Source: Sphingomonas sp. Leaf412 (GTDB lineage: Bacteria > Pseudomonadota > Alphaproteobacteria > Sphingomonadales > Sphingomonadaceae). Taken from it: a stretch of DNA of 64,000 bases. The position numbers and the translations under genes were made by a program. Shown one piece after another: positions 50,204 through 59,315 of this stretch; positions within the stretch are counted from its first letter, which is position 1, and the number at the start of each line of letters is the position of its first letter. A model generated the notes under the pieces. That model ran no database searches and had not been told where the DNA came from. It worked only from the letters and a program-made list of their open reading frames with translations. The stretch is from NCBI RefSeq assembly GCF_001425405.1, contig NZ_LMQP01000001.1, positions 1 through 64,000 on the forward strand, read 5' to 3'.

Positions 50204-50293
50204 ATGCCGAATACGGATCATCGTTCATGAATGAAGGCCGAAGTTGACTTGGATTGGTAGCATGACCTAAGTCGACGTCGGGGATGGTTGGTG

Positions 50294-51103
50294 ATGTCGC
50301 AGCAGCGTGAGGATAGAGGCGATCGCCGTCCCGCCATGGCGGGATCGGGCGCCGTCGCAGCGGCGGACGCGAAGGGCGTGAGAGTCGCGCTGGAAATCTG
50401 CGTCGAGGGCCCGGCGGGTGCGCGCGCCGCGCACGAGGGCGGGGCCGACCGGGTCGAACTGTGCGCGGCGCTCGCGCTCGGGGGGGTCACCCCGTCCGCC
50501 GGTGTGGTCGCGGCGACGGTCGCGGTCGGCCTGCCGGTCCACGTCCTGATCCGGCCCGCGACCGGACATTTCGTCATGGACCGCGACCTGGTCGATGCGG
50601 TCGCGCGCGACATCCGCGCCTGCGTGGACCTGGGTGCGGCGGGGGTGGTGGTCGGGGCGCTGAAGGCCGACGGGACGCTGGACCTGGACGCGCTGGCACG
50701 CTGGCGCGACGTCGCGCGCGGGATCGCGATGACGCTGCATCGTGCGGTCGACCTGTGTTCCGCGCCGGTCGAGGCCGCGACGCAGGCCGCGCGGATCGGC
50801 ATCGACCGGATCCTGACGTCGGGCGGCGCCCGCACCGCGGCGGAGGGCGCCGACACGATCGCGGCGATGGTCGCAGCGGTGCGGGGGTCGGTCGCGGTCA
50901 TAGCGGGGTCGGGCATCACCGCCGCCACCGTCCGCGCGCTGATCGCCGCGACGGGGGTCGACGCCATCCACGCCTCCGCGGGCACGTCCGTGCCATGGGC
51001 CGATCCGCGCATCGCCGCCTTCGGTTTCGGCGGCGCGACGGAGCGGCGCACCGACCCCGCGGCGGTGGCGGCGTTGCGGGCCGCGCTGGACGACCCGGCA
51101 TGA
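50294..51103 (+). CDS. cutC: CutC family protein
   Basis: 269 residues. A poorly conserved N-terminal 30 residues precede the TIM-barrel CutC fold (LEICVEGPAGARAAHEGGADRVELC; HVLIRPATGHFVM; MTLHRAVDLC; ILTSGGARTAAEG). CutC was first linked to copper tolerance in E. coli, but its biochemical role is unsettled. Bacterial copies commonly sit in amino-sugar or glycan clusters, as here, heading the GlcNAc operon. A role in sugar-derivative processing seems at least as likely as copper handling. The ATG at 50294 is preferred to the nearby TTG and GTG. Confidence 0.88.
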   Translation: MSQQREDRGDRRPAMAGSGAVAAADAKGVRVALEICVEGPAGARAAHEGGADRVELCAALALGGVTPSAGVVAATVAVGLPVHVLIRPATGHFVMDRDLVDAVARDIRACVDLGAAGVVVGALKADGTLDLDALARWRDVARGIAMTLHRAVDLCSAPVEAATQAARIGIDRILTSGGARTAAEGADTIAAMVAAVRGSVAVIAGSGITAATVRALIAATGVDAIHASAGTSVPWADPRIAAFGFGGATERRTDPAAVAALRAALDDPA

Positions 51104-51191
51104 CGCGGACGACCCCCGTCACGCCCGGTGCGGGCGGTGTCGCCGCGCTGCGGTCGTGGGGGCACGATGGATCGACCGGGAGCGCGCGTTC

Positions 51192-51938
51192 GTGAGCGAC
51201 ATGGTCTTCTCGCAACAGGTCGGCCGTTTCCGCGCGGGCGACCCCGCGCCGCTGTACCTCCAGCTGCGGCAGCTTTTGCGCGACGCCATCACGGGCCGGG
51301 TGCTGGCGGAGGACGATGCGATCCCCGCCGAACGCGAACTGGCGCTGGAATACGACGTCTCGCGCATCACCGTGCGCAAGGCGATCGGCGGCCTGGTGGA
51401 GGAAGGGTTGCTGACCCGGCGGCGCGGGGCGGGAACGTTCGTCGCGGCGCGGGTGGAGAAGAGCTTCTCGACCATCACCTCCTTTTCGGAGGACATGGAA
51501 TCGCGCGGTCGCGTGCCGAGCAGCCAGTGGGTCAGCCGGACGTCGGGCACCGTGACGCCGCAGGAGGCGCTGTCGCTGGGCCTGTCGCCTGGGACTCCGG
51601 TCTATCGTTTCCACCGCCTGCGCTTCGCCGACGGCGTCCCGATGGCGCTGGAGATGTCGACGATCGCGGGCTTCTGCCTGGCGTCGGCGGACGACGTCGG
51701 GGGATCGCTGTATGCCGCGCTGGACGCCGCGGGCTATCGCCCCGTCCGCGCGCTCCAGCGGCTGCGCGCGGTCGCCTTCAGCGCCGATCACGCCGCGATG
51801 CTGGCGGTGGAGAAGGGCCATGCGGGCCTGTCGATCGAGCGGCGCGGCTTCCTGCGCGACGGCCGCGCGGTGGAATTCACGCAATCCTATTATCGCGGCG
51901 ACGCGTATGATTTCGTCGCGGAGCTGATCGATGGCTGA
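51192..51938 (+). CDS. GntR family regulator with UTRA domain (NagR/DasR-like)
   Basis: 248 residues. A GTG start at 51192 is chosen for its GGGAG site; an ATG at 51201 and a GTG at 51156 are alternatives. The N-terminal winged HTH (PLYLQLRQLLRDAITGRVL; PAERELALEYDVSRITVRKA) is followed by a UTRA/HutC effector domain (about residues 90-240). HutC-subfamily regulators of GlcNAc genes bind GlcNAc-6-P or GlcN-6-P. It is followed at once by nagB-II (8-base overlap), so it is probably the repressor of this operon and of the divergent glycosidases through the 50109-50203 sites. Confidence 0.92.
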   Translation: MSDMVFSQQVGRFRAGDPAPLYLQLRQLLRDAITGRVLAEDDAIPAERELALEYDVSRITVRKAIGGLVEEGLLTRRRGAGTFVAARVEKSFSTITSFSEDMESRGRVPSSQWVSRTSGTVTPQEALSLGLSPGTPVYRFHRLRFADGVPMALEMSTIAGFCLASADDVGGSLYAALDAAGYRPVRALQRLRAVAFSADHAAMLAVEKGHAGLSIERRGFLRDGRAVEFTQSYYRGDAYDFVAELIDG

Positions 51939-52953
51939 CGCGGTCGCCGGAACGATCATGGGGGCCGAGGCGGGCGAGGCGCCGGCCGTCGTCCGACGGC
52001 TGCTGGCGGCCAATGCGGCACCGATCGCGGCGCTGGTCGCCGATCTGCGCGCCCGCCCGCCCGCCGTGGTCGTGACGTGCGCGCGCGGATCGTCCGACCA
52101 TGCCGCCACGTACGGCAAATATCTGATCGAGACGCTGGTCGGCATCCCCGTCGCCTCCGCCGCGCCCTCGGTCGCATCGGTGTTCCAGGCGCCGCTGGTC
52201 GCGCGCGACGCCGTCCTGATCGCGGTGTCGCAATCGGGCCGCAGCCCGGACCTGCTGGCCACCGTGGCGGCGTATCGCGCCGCGGGCGCGCGCGTCGTCG
52301 CGCTGGTGAACGACGAGGGATCGCCGCTGGCGGCGGCGGCGGACGTGCTGCTGCCGCTTCATGCCGGAACCGAAAGGGCGGTGGCGGCGACCAAGTCGTG
52401 CATCGCCGCGCTCGCCGCCTTCGCGCAGCTGGCGAGCGCGTGGGGGATCGAGGACGGGCTGGCGGACGCGCTGCCCGGCCTGCCGGCGATGATCGACGCG
52501 GGGCTGGCGGCGGACTGGTCGGTCGGCGCGGACAGGCTGGCGGCGGCGACGCGGATGTTCGTGATCGGGCGCGGCTACGCCCTGGGCATCGCGCAGGAGG
52601 CGGCGCTGAAGCTGAAGGAAACCGCCGCGATCCAGGCCGAACCGTTCAGCGCGGCGGAGGTGCGGCACGGACCGATGCGGATCGTGGGCGCGGGCTTCCC
52701 GATCCTGGGGTTCGCCACGTCCGACCCCGCGGGCGCGGACGTCGCCACGGTCGCGGCGGAGTTCGCGGGCCGCGGCGCGATGACGCTCCTGGCGGGCCGG
52801 GGCGGCATCCTGCCCGCGCGCACCGGGCACCCCGCGCTCGAACCGGTGGCGATGCTGGCCAGCTTCTACCGCATGGTGGAACGGCTGACGCTGGCGCGCG
52901 GGCTGGATCCGGATTCGCCGCCGCACCTGGCGAAGGTGACCCAGACGCGATGA
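51931..52953 (+). CDS. SIS-domain glucosamine-6-phosphate deaminase, NagB-II type
   Basis: 340 residues with two SIS phosphosugar-binding domains (TCARGSSDHAATYGKYLIE; AVSQSGRSPDL; IGRGYALGIAQEAALKLKE). It lacks the glutaminase domain of GlmS. This architecture is the NagB-II/AgaS type, which deaminates glucosamine-6-P to fructose-6-P and ammonia and replaces classic NagB in many proteobacteria. Its start overlaps the regulator gene by 8 bases and its stop overlaps nagA (ATGA), so the GlcNAc-6-P to fructose-6-P route is encoded as a pair. Confidence 0.9.
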   Translation: MADAVAGTIMGAEAGEAPAVVRRLLAANAAPIAALVADLRARPPAVVVTCARGSSDHAATYGKYLIETLVGIPVASAAPSVASVFQAPLVARDAVLIAVSQSGRSPDLLATVAAYRAAGARVVALVNDEGSPLAAAADVLLPLHAGTERAVAATKSCIAALAAFAQLASAWGIEDGLADALPGLPAMIDAGLAADWSVGADRLAAATRMFVIGRGYALGIAQEAALKLKETAAIQAEPFSAAEVRHGPMRIVGAGFPILGFATSDPAGADVATVAAEFAGRGAMTLLAGRGGILPARTGHPALEPVAMLASFYRMVERLTLARGLDPDSPPHLAKVTQTR

Positions 52954-54098
52954 CGCGCATCCGCTTCGTCAACGGCCGGGTGGCCGCCGCGCACGGGACG
53001 CTGGACGACGCGACGATCGCGGTCGACGCCGGGCGCATCGTCACGATCGGGCGGGATCGCGACGCGGACCGGACGATCGACCTCGACGGCGGCTGGCTGC
53101 TGCCCGGCTTCGTCGACACGCAGGTGAACGGCGGCGGCGGCGTGCTGCTGAACGATACCCCGACGGTGGAGGGAATCGCGGCGATCGCGGCGGCGCACCG
53201 CCGTTACGGCACGACCGCGATGATGCCGACGCTCATCAGCGACACGCCCGCGACGATCGGCCGCGCGCTCGACGCGCTGGACGCGGCGGTCGCGGCGGGC
53301 GTGCCGGGGGTGGTGGGGATGCATATCGAGGGGCCGGTGCTGAACCCCGCGCGCAAGGGCATCCACGACGCCGCGCTGTTCCGCGCGCTGGACGACGACA
53401 TGATCGCGCTGCTGACCCGCCCCCGCCGCGGGCGGGTGATGGTGACGCTGGCGCCGGAAATGACCACCCCGGCCGCGATCGCGGCGCTGGCGCGCGCGGG
53501 CGTGATCGTCAGCGCAGGGCACAGCGAGGCGGACGAGGGCATGATGCGCGCCGCCTTCGATGCCGGGATGACGGGCGTCACGCACCTGTTCAACGCCATG
53601 CCCCCGTTGCACCAGCGCGCGCCGGGCGTCGTCGGCGCGACGCTGGACGATTCGCGGCCATGGTGCGGCCTGATCGCGGACGACGTCCATGTCGCGGACA
53701 GCGTCCTGCGGCTGGCATACCGCGCGCGACCGTTCGACCGGCTGATGCTGGTCACCGACGCGATGTCGTCGGTCGGCGCGGTCGAGAAGGATTTCGTGTT
53801 GCAGGGGCGCCGCATCGCGGTCGCCGGCGGCATCTGTCGCTACGCCGACGGGACGCTGGCGGGATCGGACCTCGACATGGCGGCGGCGGTGGCGAATGCG
53901 GTGCGCGCGCTCGGCATCGATCCGGCGCGGGCGGCGGCGATGGCGGCGACGCATCCCGCGGCATTTCTGGGCCTGGCGCACGAGCGCGGCAGGCTGGCGC
54001 CCGGATTGCGTGCGGACTGGGCGATCCTGCGGGCCGACCTGACCGCGCGCGCGACGTGGATCGGCGGGACGCTCGCCGCGCCCGGCGACGACGCATGA
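52950..54098 (+). CDS. nagA: N-acetylglucosamine-6-phosphate deacetylase
   Basis: 382 residues of the amidohydrolase superfamily. Visible family motifs are DTQVNGGGGVLLNDTP near residue 55, GMHIEGPVLNPARKGIH with the metal-ligand Glu, SAGHSEAD, THLFNAMPPLHQR and LVTDAMSS with the catalytic Asp. It removes the acetyl group from GlcNAc-6-P, giving GlcN-6-P for NagB-II. It shares 4-base overlaps with nagB-II and the PTS fusion gene. It can also handle GlcNAc-6-P produced by MurQ (5866-6732), linking the two salvage systems. Confidence 0.95.
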   Translation: MTRIRFVNGRVAAAHGTLDDATIAVDAGRIVTIGRDRDADRTIDLDGGWLLPGFVDTQVNGGGGVLLNDTPTVEGIAAIAAAHRRYGTTAMMPTLISDTPATIGRALDALDAAVAAGVPGVVGMHIEGPVLNPARKGIHDAALFRALDDDMIALLTRPRRGRVMVTLAPEMTTPAAIAALARAGVIVSAGHSEADEGMMRAAFDAGMTGVTHLFNAMPPLHQRAPGVVGATLDDSRPWCGLIADDVHVADSVLRLAYRARPFDRLMLVTDAMSSVGAVEKDFVLQGRRIAVAGGICRYADGTLAGSDLDMAAAVANAVRALGIDPARAAAMAATHPAAFLGLAHERGRLAPGLRADWAILRADLTARATWIGGTLAAPGDDA

Positions 54099-56605
54099 CG
54101 GCGGCGCGGGAAAGCGCGGAACGGGGCATCGCGCCAGTCGGAACGGGGTCGATCACGCTCGTCGCGCCGCTGGACGGCTGGGCCGGGCCGGTGTCCGCGG
54201 TTCCCGATCCGGTGTTCGCGGGCGGGATGATGGGTCCGGGGATCGCGATCGATCCGACCGGCGACACGCTGCACGCCCCCTGCGACGCGACCGTGGTCGG
54301 CATGCATGAAGCCGGGCATGCGGTCACGCTGCGGACCGGGCAGGGCGCCGACCTGCTGCTGCACATCGGCATCGACAGCGTCGCGCTGGCGGGGGAAGGA
54401 TTCAGGCCGCTGGTCGATAGCGGGGCGGCGGTGGTCGCGGGACAGCCGCTGATCGCGTTCGACCTCGACCTCATCGTCCGGCGCGCCGCGGCGGCGACGA
54501 CGCCCGTCCTGCTGATCGCGGGCGCGTTCGACGTCGTTCCGGACGTGACCGGGGGACGCGTCACGGTCGGCGATCCGCTGCTGCGCCTCGTCGCGACTGC
54601 CCCGGTCGACGCCGCCGGTCCGGTCGCGGCGGCGACGATGATCCGCCGGACCCTGGTCGTGGCCCTGCCCCACGGCCTCCACGCCCGCCCCGCCGCCCGC
54701 ATCGCCGCCGCGGCGCGGGGGCGCGATGCGCAGGTGATGCTGTCGTGCGGGCCGCACCGCGCCGCCGCGGCGAGCATGACCGGACTGCTGACGCTCGGCG
54801 CGGGCCATGGCGCGACGGTCGCGATCGAGGGCGGCGGGCGCGAGGCGGCGGGGGTGGTCGCCGCCATCGCCGCGATCCTGACCGCGGACGACGAGCCGGG
54901 CGTGGCGCCGACCGCCCCGGTCGCCGCCCGCCGCGACATGCGCCGACACGCGCCGGGCACGATCGCCGGCGTCGCGGCGGCGCCGGGGTCCGCGATCGGC
55001 CCCGCCTGCCGGCTGCACGCCGCGGCGCCGATCGTGCCCGCGGACGCGGGGGACGTCGCGGCGGAGCGCGCCGCGTTCGACACCGGGCTGGCGCGGCTGC
55101 GGCACCGGCTCGACGGCGCGACCGGGGTGCTGGGGGCGCATCGCGCGATGCTGGACGACCCCGCCCTGCTCGACGCGATCGGCGCCGCGATCGACGCGGG
55201 ACGCGGCGCGGCGGCGGCGGCACTGGCGATCACGCAGGCGCAGGCGCAGGCGCTCGCCGCCGCCGACGACGCCCGCATCGCGGAGCGCGGGGCCGACCTG
55301 ATCGATATCGGCCAGCGGCTGGCGCATGCGATCCTGGGCACCGCGCCGGACGCGATCGAGGTTCCGGCGGGCGGCATCCTGCTGGCGGACGATATCCTGC
55401 CGTCGCAACTCGCCGCGATCCCGCCCGGGCGGCTGGCGGGCATCGCGCTGGCGGCCGGAGGGCCGACCGCGCACGTCGCGATCATGGCGGCGGGAGCGGG
55501 CGTGCCGATGGCGGTGGCGCTGGGGCGCGGCATCGACGCGATCCCCGACGGCCGGATCGTGATGCTGGACGGCGACGACGGCGTGCTCGATCCCGCGCCC
55601 GACGACGCGGCGCTGGCCACGGCGCACGCCCGGATCGCGCACGCCGCGGCGGCGGAGGCCGCGGCCCGCGCCGACGCGGGCCTTACGGCGACGACGCGCG
55701 ACGGGCGGATGGTAACGGTGCAGGCGAACCTGGGCACCGCGCCGGAAGCCGCCGCCGCGGTGGCCGCGGGGGCGGAAGGATGCGGGCTGCTGCGCACCGA
55801 ATTGCTGTTCCTGGACCGCGCGGCGCCGCCGTCCCGCGACGAGCAGGCGGACGCGTATCGCGCGATCGCCGCCGCGCTGGCGGGACGGCCGCTGACGATA
55901 CGGCTGCTGGACGTCGGGGGGGACAAGCCCGCGCCCTATCTGTCGCTGCCGCACGAGGACAATCCCGCGCTCGGCCGGCGGGGTATCCGCATTCTGCTGA
56001 ACGATCCGTCGCTGCTGGAAACGCAACTGGCGGCGATCGTCGACGCGACCGACACGGGGCCCTGCCGGATCATGGTCCCGATGGTGACGGGGGCGGACGA
56101 GATGGCGGCGGTGCGCGCCGCGCTGGACCGCGTGCGCGGCGCGCGGACGGTCGCGCTGGGCGCGATGATCGAGACGCCCGCGGCGGCGATCGCGGCGGAC
56201 CTGATCGCGGCGGAATGCGATTTCCTGTCGATCGGCAGCAACGACCTGACGCAATATGCGCTGGCGATGGACCGCGGCAATCCCGCGGTGGCGGCGGGCG
56301 TCGACGGGCTGCACCCCGCGGTGCTGCGTCTGATCGCGGCGACGTGCGACGGCGCGGCGCGGCGGGACGTCCCGGTCGGGGTGTGCGGCGGGCTGGCGGC
56401 GGACGCGGCGGCGGTGCCGATCCTGATCGGCCTGGGCGTGACCAGCCTGTCGGTGCCGCCGGGCCGCGTCGCCGCGATCCGTGCCGTGGTGGCGCGGATC
56501 GACGCGGGCGACGCGGCGGCGCACGCCCGGGCGGCGCTGTCCGACCCCTCCCCGCGGGCGGTCCGCGACCGCGCCCGCGCCTATGCCGAAGGGGATGGCG
56601 CATGA
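54095..56605 (+). CDS. PTS EIIA-HPr-EI fusion phosphotransferase
   Basis: 836 residues combining three PTS proteins. EIIA(Glc)-type domain: residues about 15-160, with His75 (GHAVTL) and the phosphorylated His90 (LLLHIGIDSVAL) at the same numbers as in E. coli Crr. HPr: residues about 185-270, with His196 in GLHARPAAR. EI: about 290-836, with His460 in GGPTAHVAIMAAG and Cys764 in VGVCGGLAAD. Phosphate would pass from PEP through EI, HPr and EIIA to the adjacent EIICB. The fusion makes this operon independent of a general PTS. It is coupled on both sides by ATGA overlaps. Confidence 0.94.
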   Translation: MTAARESAERGIAPVGTGSITLVAPLDGWAGPVSAVPDPVFAGGMMGPGIAIDPTGDTLHAPCDATVVGMHEAGHAVTLRTGQGADLLLHIGIDSVALAGEGFRPLVDSGAAVVAGQPLIAFDLDLIVRRAAAATTPVLLIAGAFDVVPDVTGGRVTVGDPLLRLVATAPVDAAGPVAAATMIRRTLVVALPHGLHARPAARIAAAARGRDAQVMLSCGPHRAAAASMTGLLTLGAGHGATVAIEGGGREAAGVVAAIAAILTADDEPGVAPTAPVAARRDMRRHAPGTIAGVAAAPGSAIGPACRLHAAAPIVPADAGDVAAERAAFDTGLARLRHRLDGATGVLGAHRAMLDDPALLDAIGAAIDAGRGAAAAALAITQAQAQALAAADDARIAERGADLIDIGQRLAHAILGTAPDAIEVPAGGILLADDILPSQLAAIPPGRLAGIALAAGGPTAHVAIMAAGAGVPMAVALGRGIDAIPDGRIVMLDGDDGVLDPAPDDAALATAHARIAHAAAAEAAARADAGLTATTRDGRMVTVQANLGTAPEAAAAVAAGAEGCGLLRTELLFLDRAAPPSRDEQADAYRAIAAALAGRPLTIRLLDVGGDKPAPYLSLPHEDNPALGRRGIRILLNDPSLLETQLAAIVDATDTGPCRIMVPMVTGADEMAAVRAALDRVRGARTVALGAMIETPAAAIAADLIAAECDFLSIGSNDLTQYALAMDRGNPAVAAGVDGLHPAVLRLIAATCDGAARRDVPVGVCGGLAADAAAVPILIGLGVTSLSVPPGRVAAIRAVVARIDAGDAAAHARAALSDPSPRAVRDRARAYAEGDGA

Positions 56606-58323
56606 GATCGCCGATGGCCTTCTTCCAGCCGCTGGGCCGCGCGCTGATGCTGCCGATCGCGGTATTGCCGATCGCGGGCCTGCTGCTGCGGCTGGGGCAG
56701 GACGATATTTCCGCCTTGCTGGGGCTGAACCTGTCCTTCCTCGGCGCGGCGGGGGCGGCGATCTTCGACAATCTGGGCCTGTTGTTCGCGGTCGGCGTGG
56801 CGACCGGGTTCGCGCGCGACGGCAACGGCGCCGCCGCGATGGCGGGGATCGTCTGCTATCTGGTGTCCACCAAGGGAGCGGAAGGGCTGATCGCGGTCCC
56901 GCCCGCGATCGGCGCGGGATTGCCGGAGGGCGCGGCGAAAAGCGTCGTCGCCGCCTGGCGCACGGCCGCGATCCATCGCTTCGACGTGCCGCTGGGTATC
57001 GTCGCGGGGCTGGTGGGGGGCGGATTCTACAACCGCTTCGCCGATTTCCGCCTGCCCGACTATCTCGCCTTCTTCGGCGGGCGGCGCTTCGCACCGATCG
57101 TCAGCGGGTTCGCGGGCCTGCTGATCGCCGCGCTGCTGGGGATCGCCTACGCCCCGGTCAGCGCGGGCGTGGACGCGCTGGGCACCGGGGTGGTCGCGGC
57201 GGGCGGATGGGGCCTGTTCGCGTTCGGGCTGCTCAACCGCGTGCTGATCGTCACCGGGTTGCACCACATCCTGAACAACGTCGCCTATTTCGTCGTCGGC
57301 GATTATCACGGCACGACCGGCGACCTGCGCCGCTTCTTCGCCGGGGATCCGACGGCAGGGGCGTTCATGTCGGGATTCTTCCCGGTGATGATGTTCGGCC
57401 TGCCCGCCGCCTGCCTGGCGATGTATCACGAGGCGCAGCCCGCGCGGCGCAAGGCGGTCGGCGGCCTGCTGCTCAGCCTGGCGCTGACGTCCTTCCTGAC
57501 GGGCGTGACCGAGCCGATCGAGTTCAGTTTCATGTTCCTCGCACCCGCGCTGTACGCGGTGCACGCGGTCCTGACCGGCGTGTCGCACGTGGTTATGAAC
57601 GCGCTGGGCGTGAAACTGGGCTACGGCTTCTCCGCCGGACTGTTCGACTATGCGCTGAATTACGGGAAGGCGACGCGGCCGCTGCTGCTGCTGCCCGTCG
57701 GCGCGGGCTATGCGCTGCTGTACTACGCGGTCTTCCGCTTCGCGATCCGGCGCTGGAACCTGCCGACGCCGGGGCGCGGGCCGGGCGAGGTCGCGGCCGG
57801 TGCCGCCACCCCGGCGGGCACGCGCGGTGCCGCGTTCGTCGCGGCGCTGGGCGGCGCGGCGAACCTGCGCGCGATCGCGGCCTGTACCACGCGATTGCGG
57901 CTGGTGGTGGTCGACCAGGCGCGGATCGACGAGGCCGCGCTGCGCGCCCTGGGGGCGATCGGCATCCTGAAACCGTCGCGCGAGGCGGTGCAGGTCGTCG
58001 TCGGCCCCGTCGCCGACGCGGTGGCGATGGAGATGCGCGCCGCCGCCGACCGGACCGACGCCCCCGCCGCCCTGCCCCCCACGGCCGCGGCGCCGGTCGG
58101 CGACCTGCCCGACGCGCTTGCCGCCCTGGTCGGCGGCGCCGGCAACGTCGTCGCCGCGACGCGTCGTCACGGCCGCTGGCGCATCGTGCTGCATCGCCCG
58201 ATCGCGATCGACGACGACGCGCTCGACCGCGCCGGCGCACGCGCCGCCACGTCGCTTCGCGACGCCGAGGGCCGTCCCGTCATCCATGTCCTGACCCCCG
58301 AGCCGGAGCATCCGACGCCATGA
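56602..58323 (+). CDS. nagE: PTS EIICB permease for N-acetylglucosamine
   Basis: 573 residues. The EIIC membrane domain covers about 1-390 (PLGRALMLPIAVLPIAGLLL; GLHHILNN; TGVTEPIEFSF with Glu304). EIIB follows at about 410-485, with the phospho-Cys428 in AACTTRLRL. Residues 501-573 look like a second EIIB-like fold, but its Cys position is lost (VVAATRRHGRWRIVL). The protein imports and phosphorylates GlcNAc to GlcNAc-6-P, using the EIIA of the preceding fusion gene. The glucose/GlcNAc EIIC subfamilies are close; the neighbours (NagA, NagB-II) decide for GlcNAc. Confidence 0.9.
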   Translation: MRSPMAFFQPLGRALMLPIAVLPIAGLLLRLGQDDISALLGLNLSFLGAAGAAIFDNLGLLFAVGVATGFARDGNGAAAMAGIVCYLVSTKGAEGLIAVPPAIGAGLPEGAAKSVVAAWRTAAIHRFDVPLGIVAGLVGGGFYNRFADFRLPDYLAFFGGRRFAPIVSGFAGLLIAALLGIAYAPVSAGVDALGTGVVAAGGWGLFAFGLLNRVLIVTGLHHILNNVAYFVVGDYHGTTGDLRRFFAGDPTAGAFMSGFFPVMMFGLPAACLAMYHEAQPARRKAVGGLLLSLALTSFLTGVTEPIEFSFMFLAPALYAVHAVLTGVSHVVMNALGVKLGYGFSAGLFDYALNYGKATRPLLLLPVGAGYALLYYAVFRFAIRRWNLPTPGRGPGEVAAGAATPAGTRGAAFVAALGGAANLRAIAACTTRLRLVVVDQARIDEAALRALGAIGILKPSREAVQVVVGPVADAVAMEMRAAADRTDAPAALPPTAAAPVGDLPDALAALVGGAGNVVAATRRHGRWRIVLHRPIAIDDDALDRAGARAATSLRDAEGRPVIHVLTPEPEHPTP

Positions 58324-59315
58324 CCGATCCCCGATTGTCGCGCCGCGGCCTGATCGGCACGACGCTGGGCCTGGCCGCCGCGGGGGCGACGGCGCCGCTC
58401 CGCGCGCAACGGCCCGCGCCGGGACGCACGATCGTGTCGACATGGGATTTCGGCGCCGCCGCCAATCGCGCCGCCTATGCCCGGATGCTGGCGGGCGGAT
58501 CGCCGCTGGACGCGGTCGAGGCGGGCGCGCGGGTGCCGGAGGCGGACCCGGCGAATCATTCGGTCGGCTACGGCGGGTATCCCGACCGCGACGGCATCGT
58601 GACACTGGACGCGATCATCATGGACGACGCGGGCCATGTCGGCGCGGTCGCCGCGCTGGAGGATACCGTCCACGCGATATCGGTCGCGCGCGCGGTGATG
58701 GAGCGGACGCCGCACACGATGCTGGTCGGCGACGGCGCCACGCGCTTCGCCCGCGCGCAGGGGTTTCCGACCCGCGCGCTGCTGACCCCGCCCGCGCGCG
58801 CGGCGTGGCGCGAATGGCTGAAGACGTCCAGATACGCCCCCGTCGCGAATATCGAGAACCGCCGCGGCGACGCGCGCGACCACGACACGATCGGCATCCT
58901 GGCGCGCGGGTCGGACGGGCGGCTGGCGGGCGCGTGCACCACGTCGGGCATGGCGTTCAAGCTGCACGGCCGCGTCGGCGATTCGCCGCAGTCGGGATGC
59001 GGCCTGTTCGTCGAGGCCGGGGTCGGCGCGGCGACCGCGACCGGGGTGGGCGAGGAGGTTACCCGCGTCGCGGGGACGGCCCGCGTCGTCGCCTCGATGC
59101 GCGCAGGGATGGACCCGGACGCGGCCTGCCGGGAGGCGTGCCGCCACATCGTGCGGCTGCGCGGCGACGCCGTGAGGGACGCGCAGGTCGGGTTCCTGGC
59201 TTTGGCCGCGGACGGGCGGGTCGGCGCCGCGGCGCTGATGCCGGGATTCACCTACGCGTTGACGACCGACGACGGGACGACCCGCGTCGTGCCGGTCCGC
59301 GCGCTGCGTGACTGA
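58320..59315 (+). CDS. Glycosylasparaginase (N4-(beta-GlcNAc)-L-asparaginase), Tat signal
   Basis: 331 residues with a Tat signal (SRRGLIGTTLGLAAAGATA), so exported. It is an Ntn-hydrolase precursor, expected to self-cleave before Thr190 in the HDTIGIL motif to give alpha and beta chains. Other family blocks are present: VGYGGYPDRDG, ALEDTVHAISVARAVMERTPHTMLVG, and ACTTSGMAFKLHGRVGDSP with substrate-binding Arg/Asp. It cuts the bond between GlcNAc and Asn, the final step in N-glycoprotein breakdown. Its place directly after the GlcNAc permease links N-glycan removal to GlcNAc import. ATGA overlap with nagE. Confidence 0.93.
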   Translation: MTDPRLSRRGLIGTTLGLAAAGATAPLRAQRPAPGRTIVSTWDFGAAANRAAYARMLAGGSPLDAVEAGARVPEADPANHSVGYGGYPDRDGIVTLDAIIMDDAGHVGAVAALEDTVHAISVARAVMERTPHTMLVGDGATRFARAQGFPTRALLTPPARAAWREWLKTSRYAPVANIENRRGDARDHDTIGILARGSDGRLAGACTTSGMAFKLHGRVGDSPQSGCGLFVEAGVGAATATGVGEEVTRVAGTARVVASMRAGMDPDAACREACRHIVRLRGDAVRDAQVGFLALAADGRVGAAALMPGFTYALTTDDGTTRVVPVRALRD

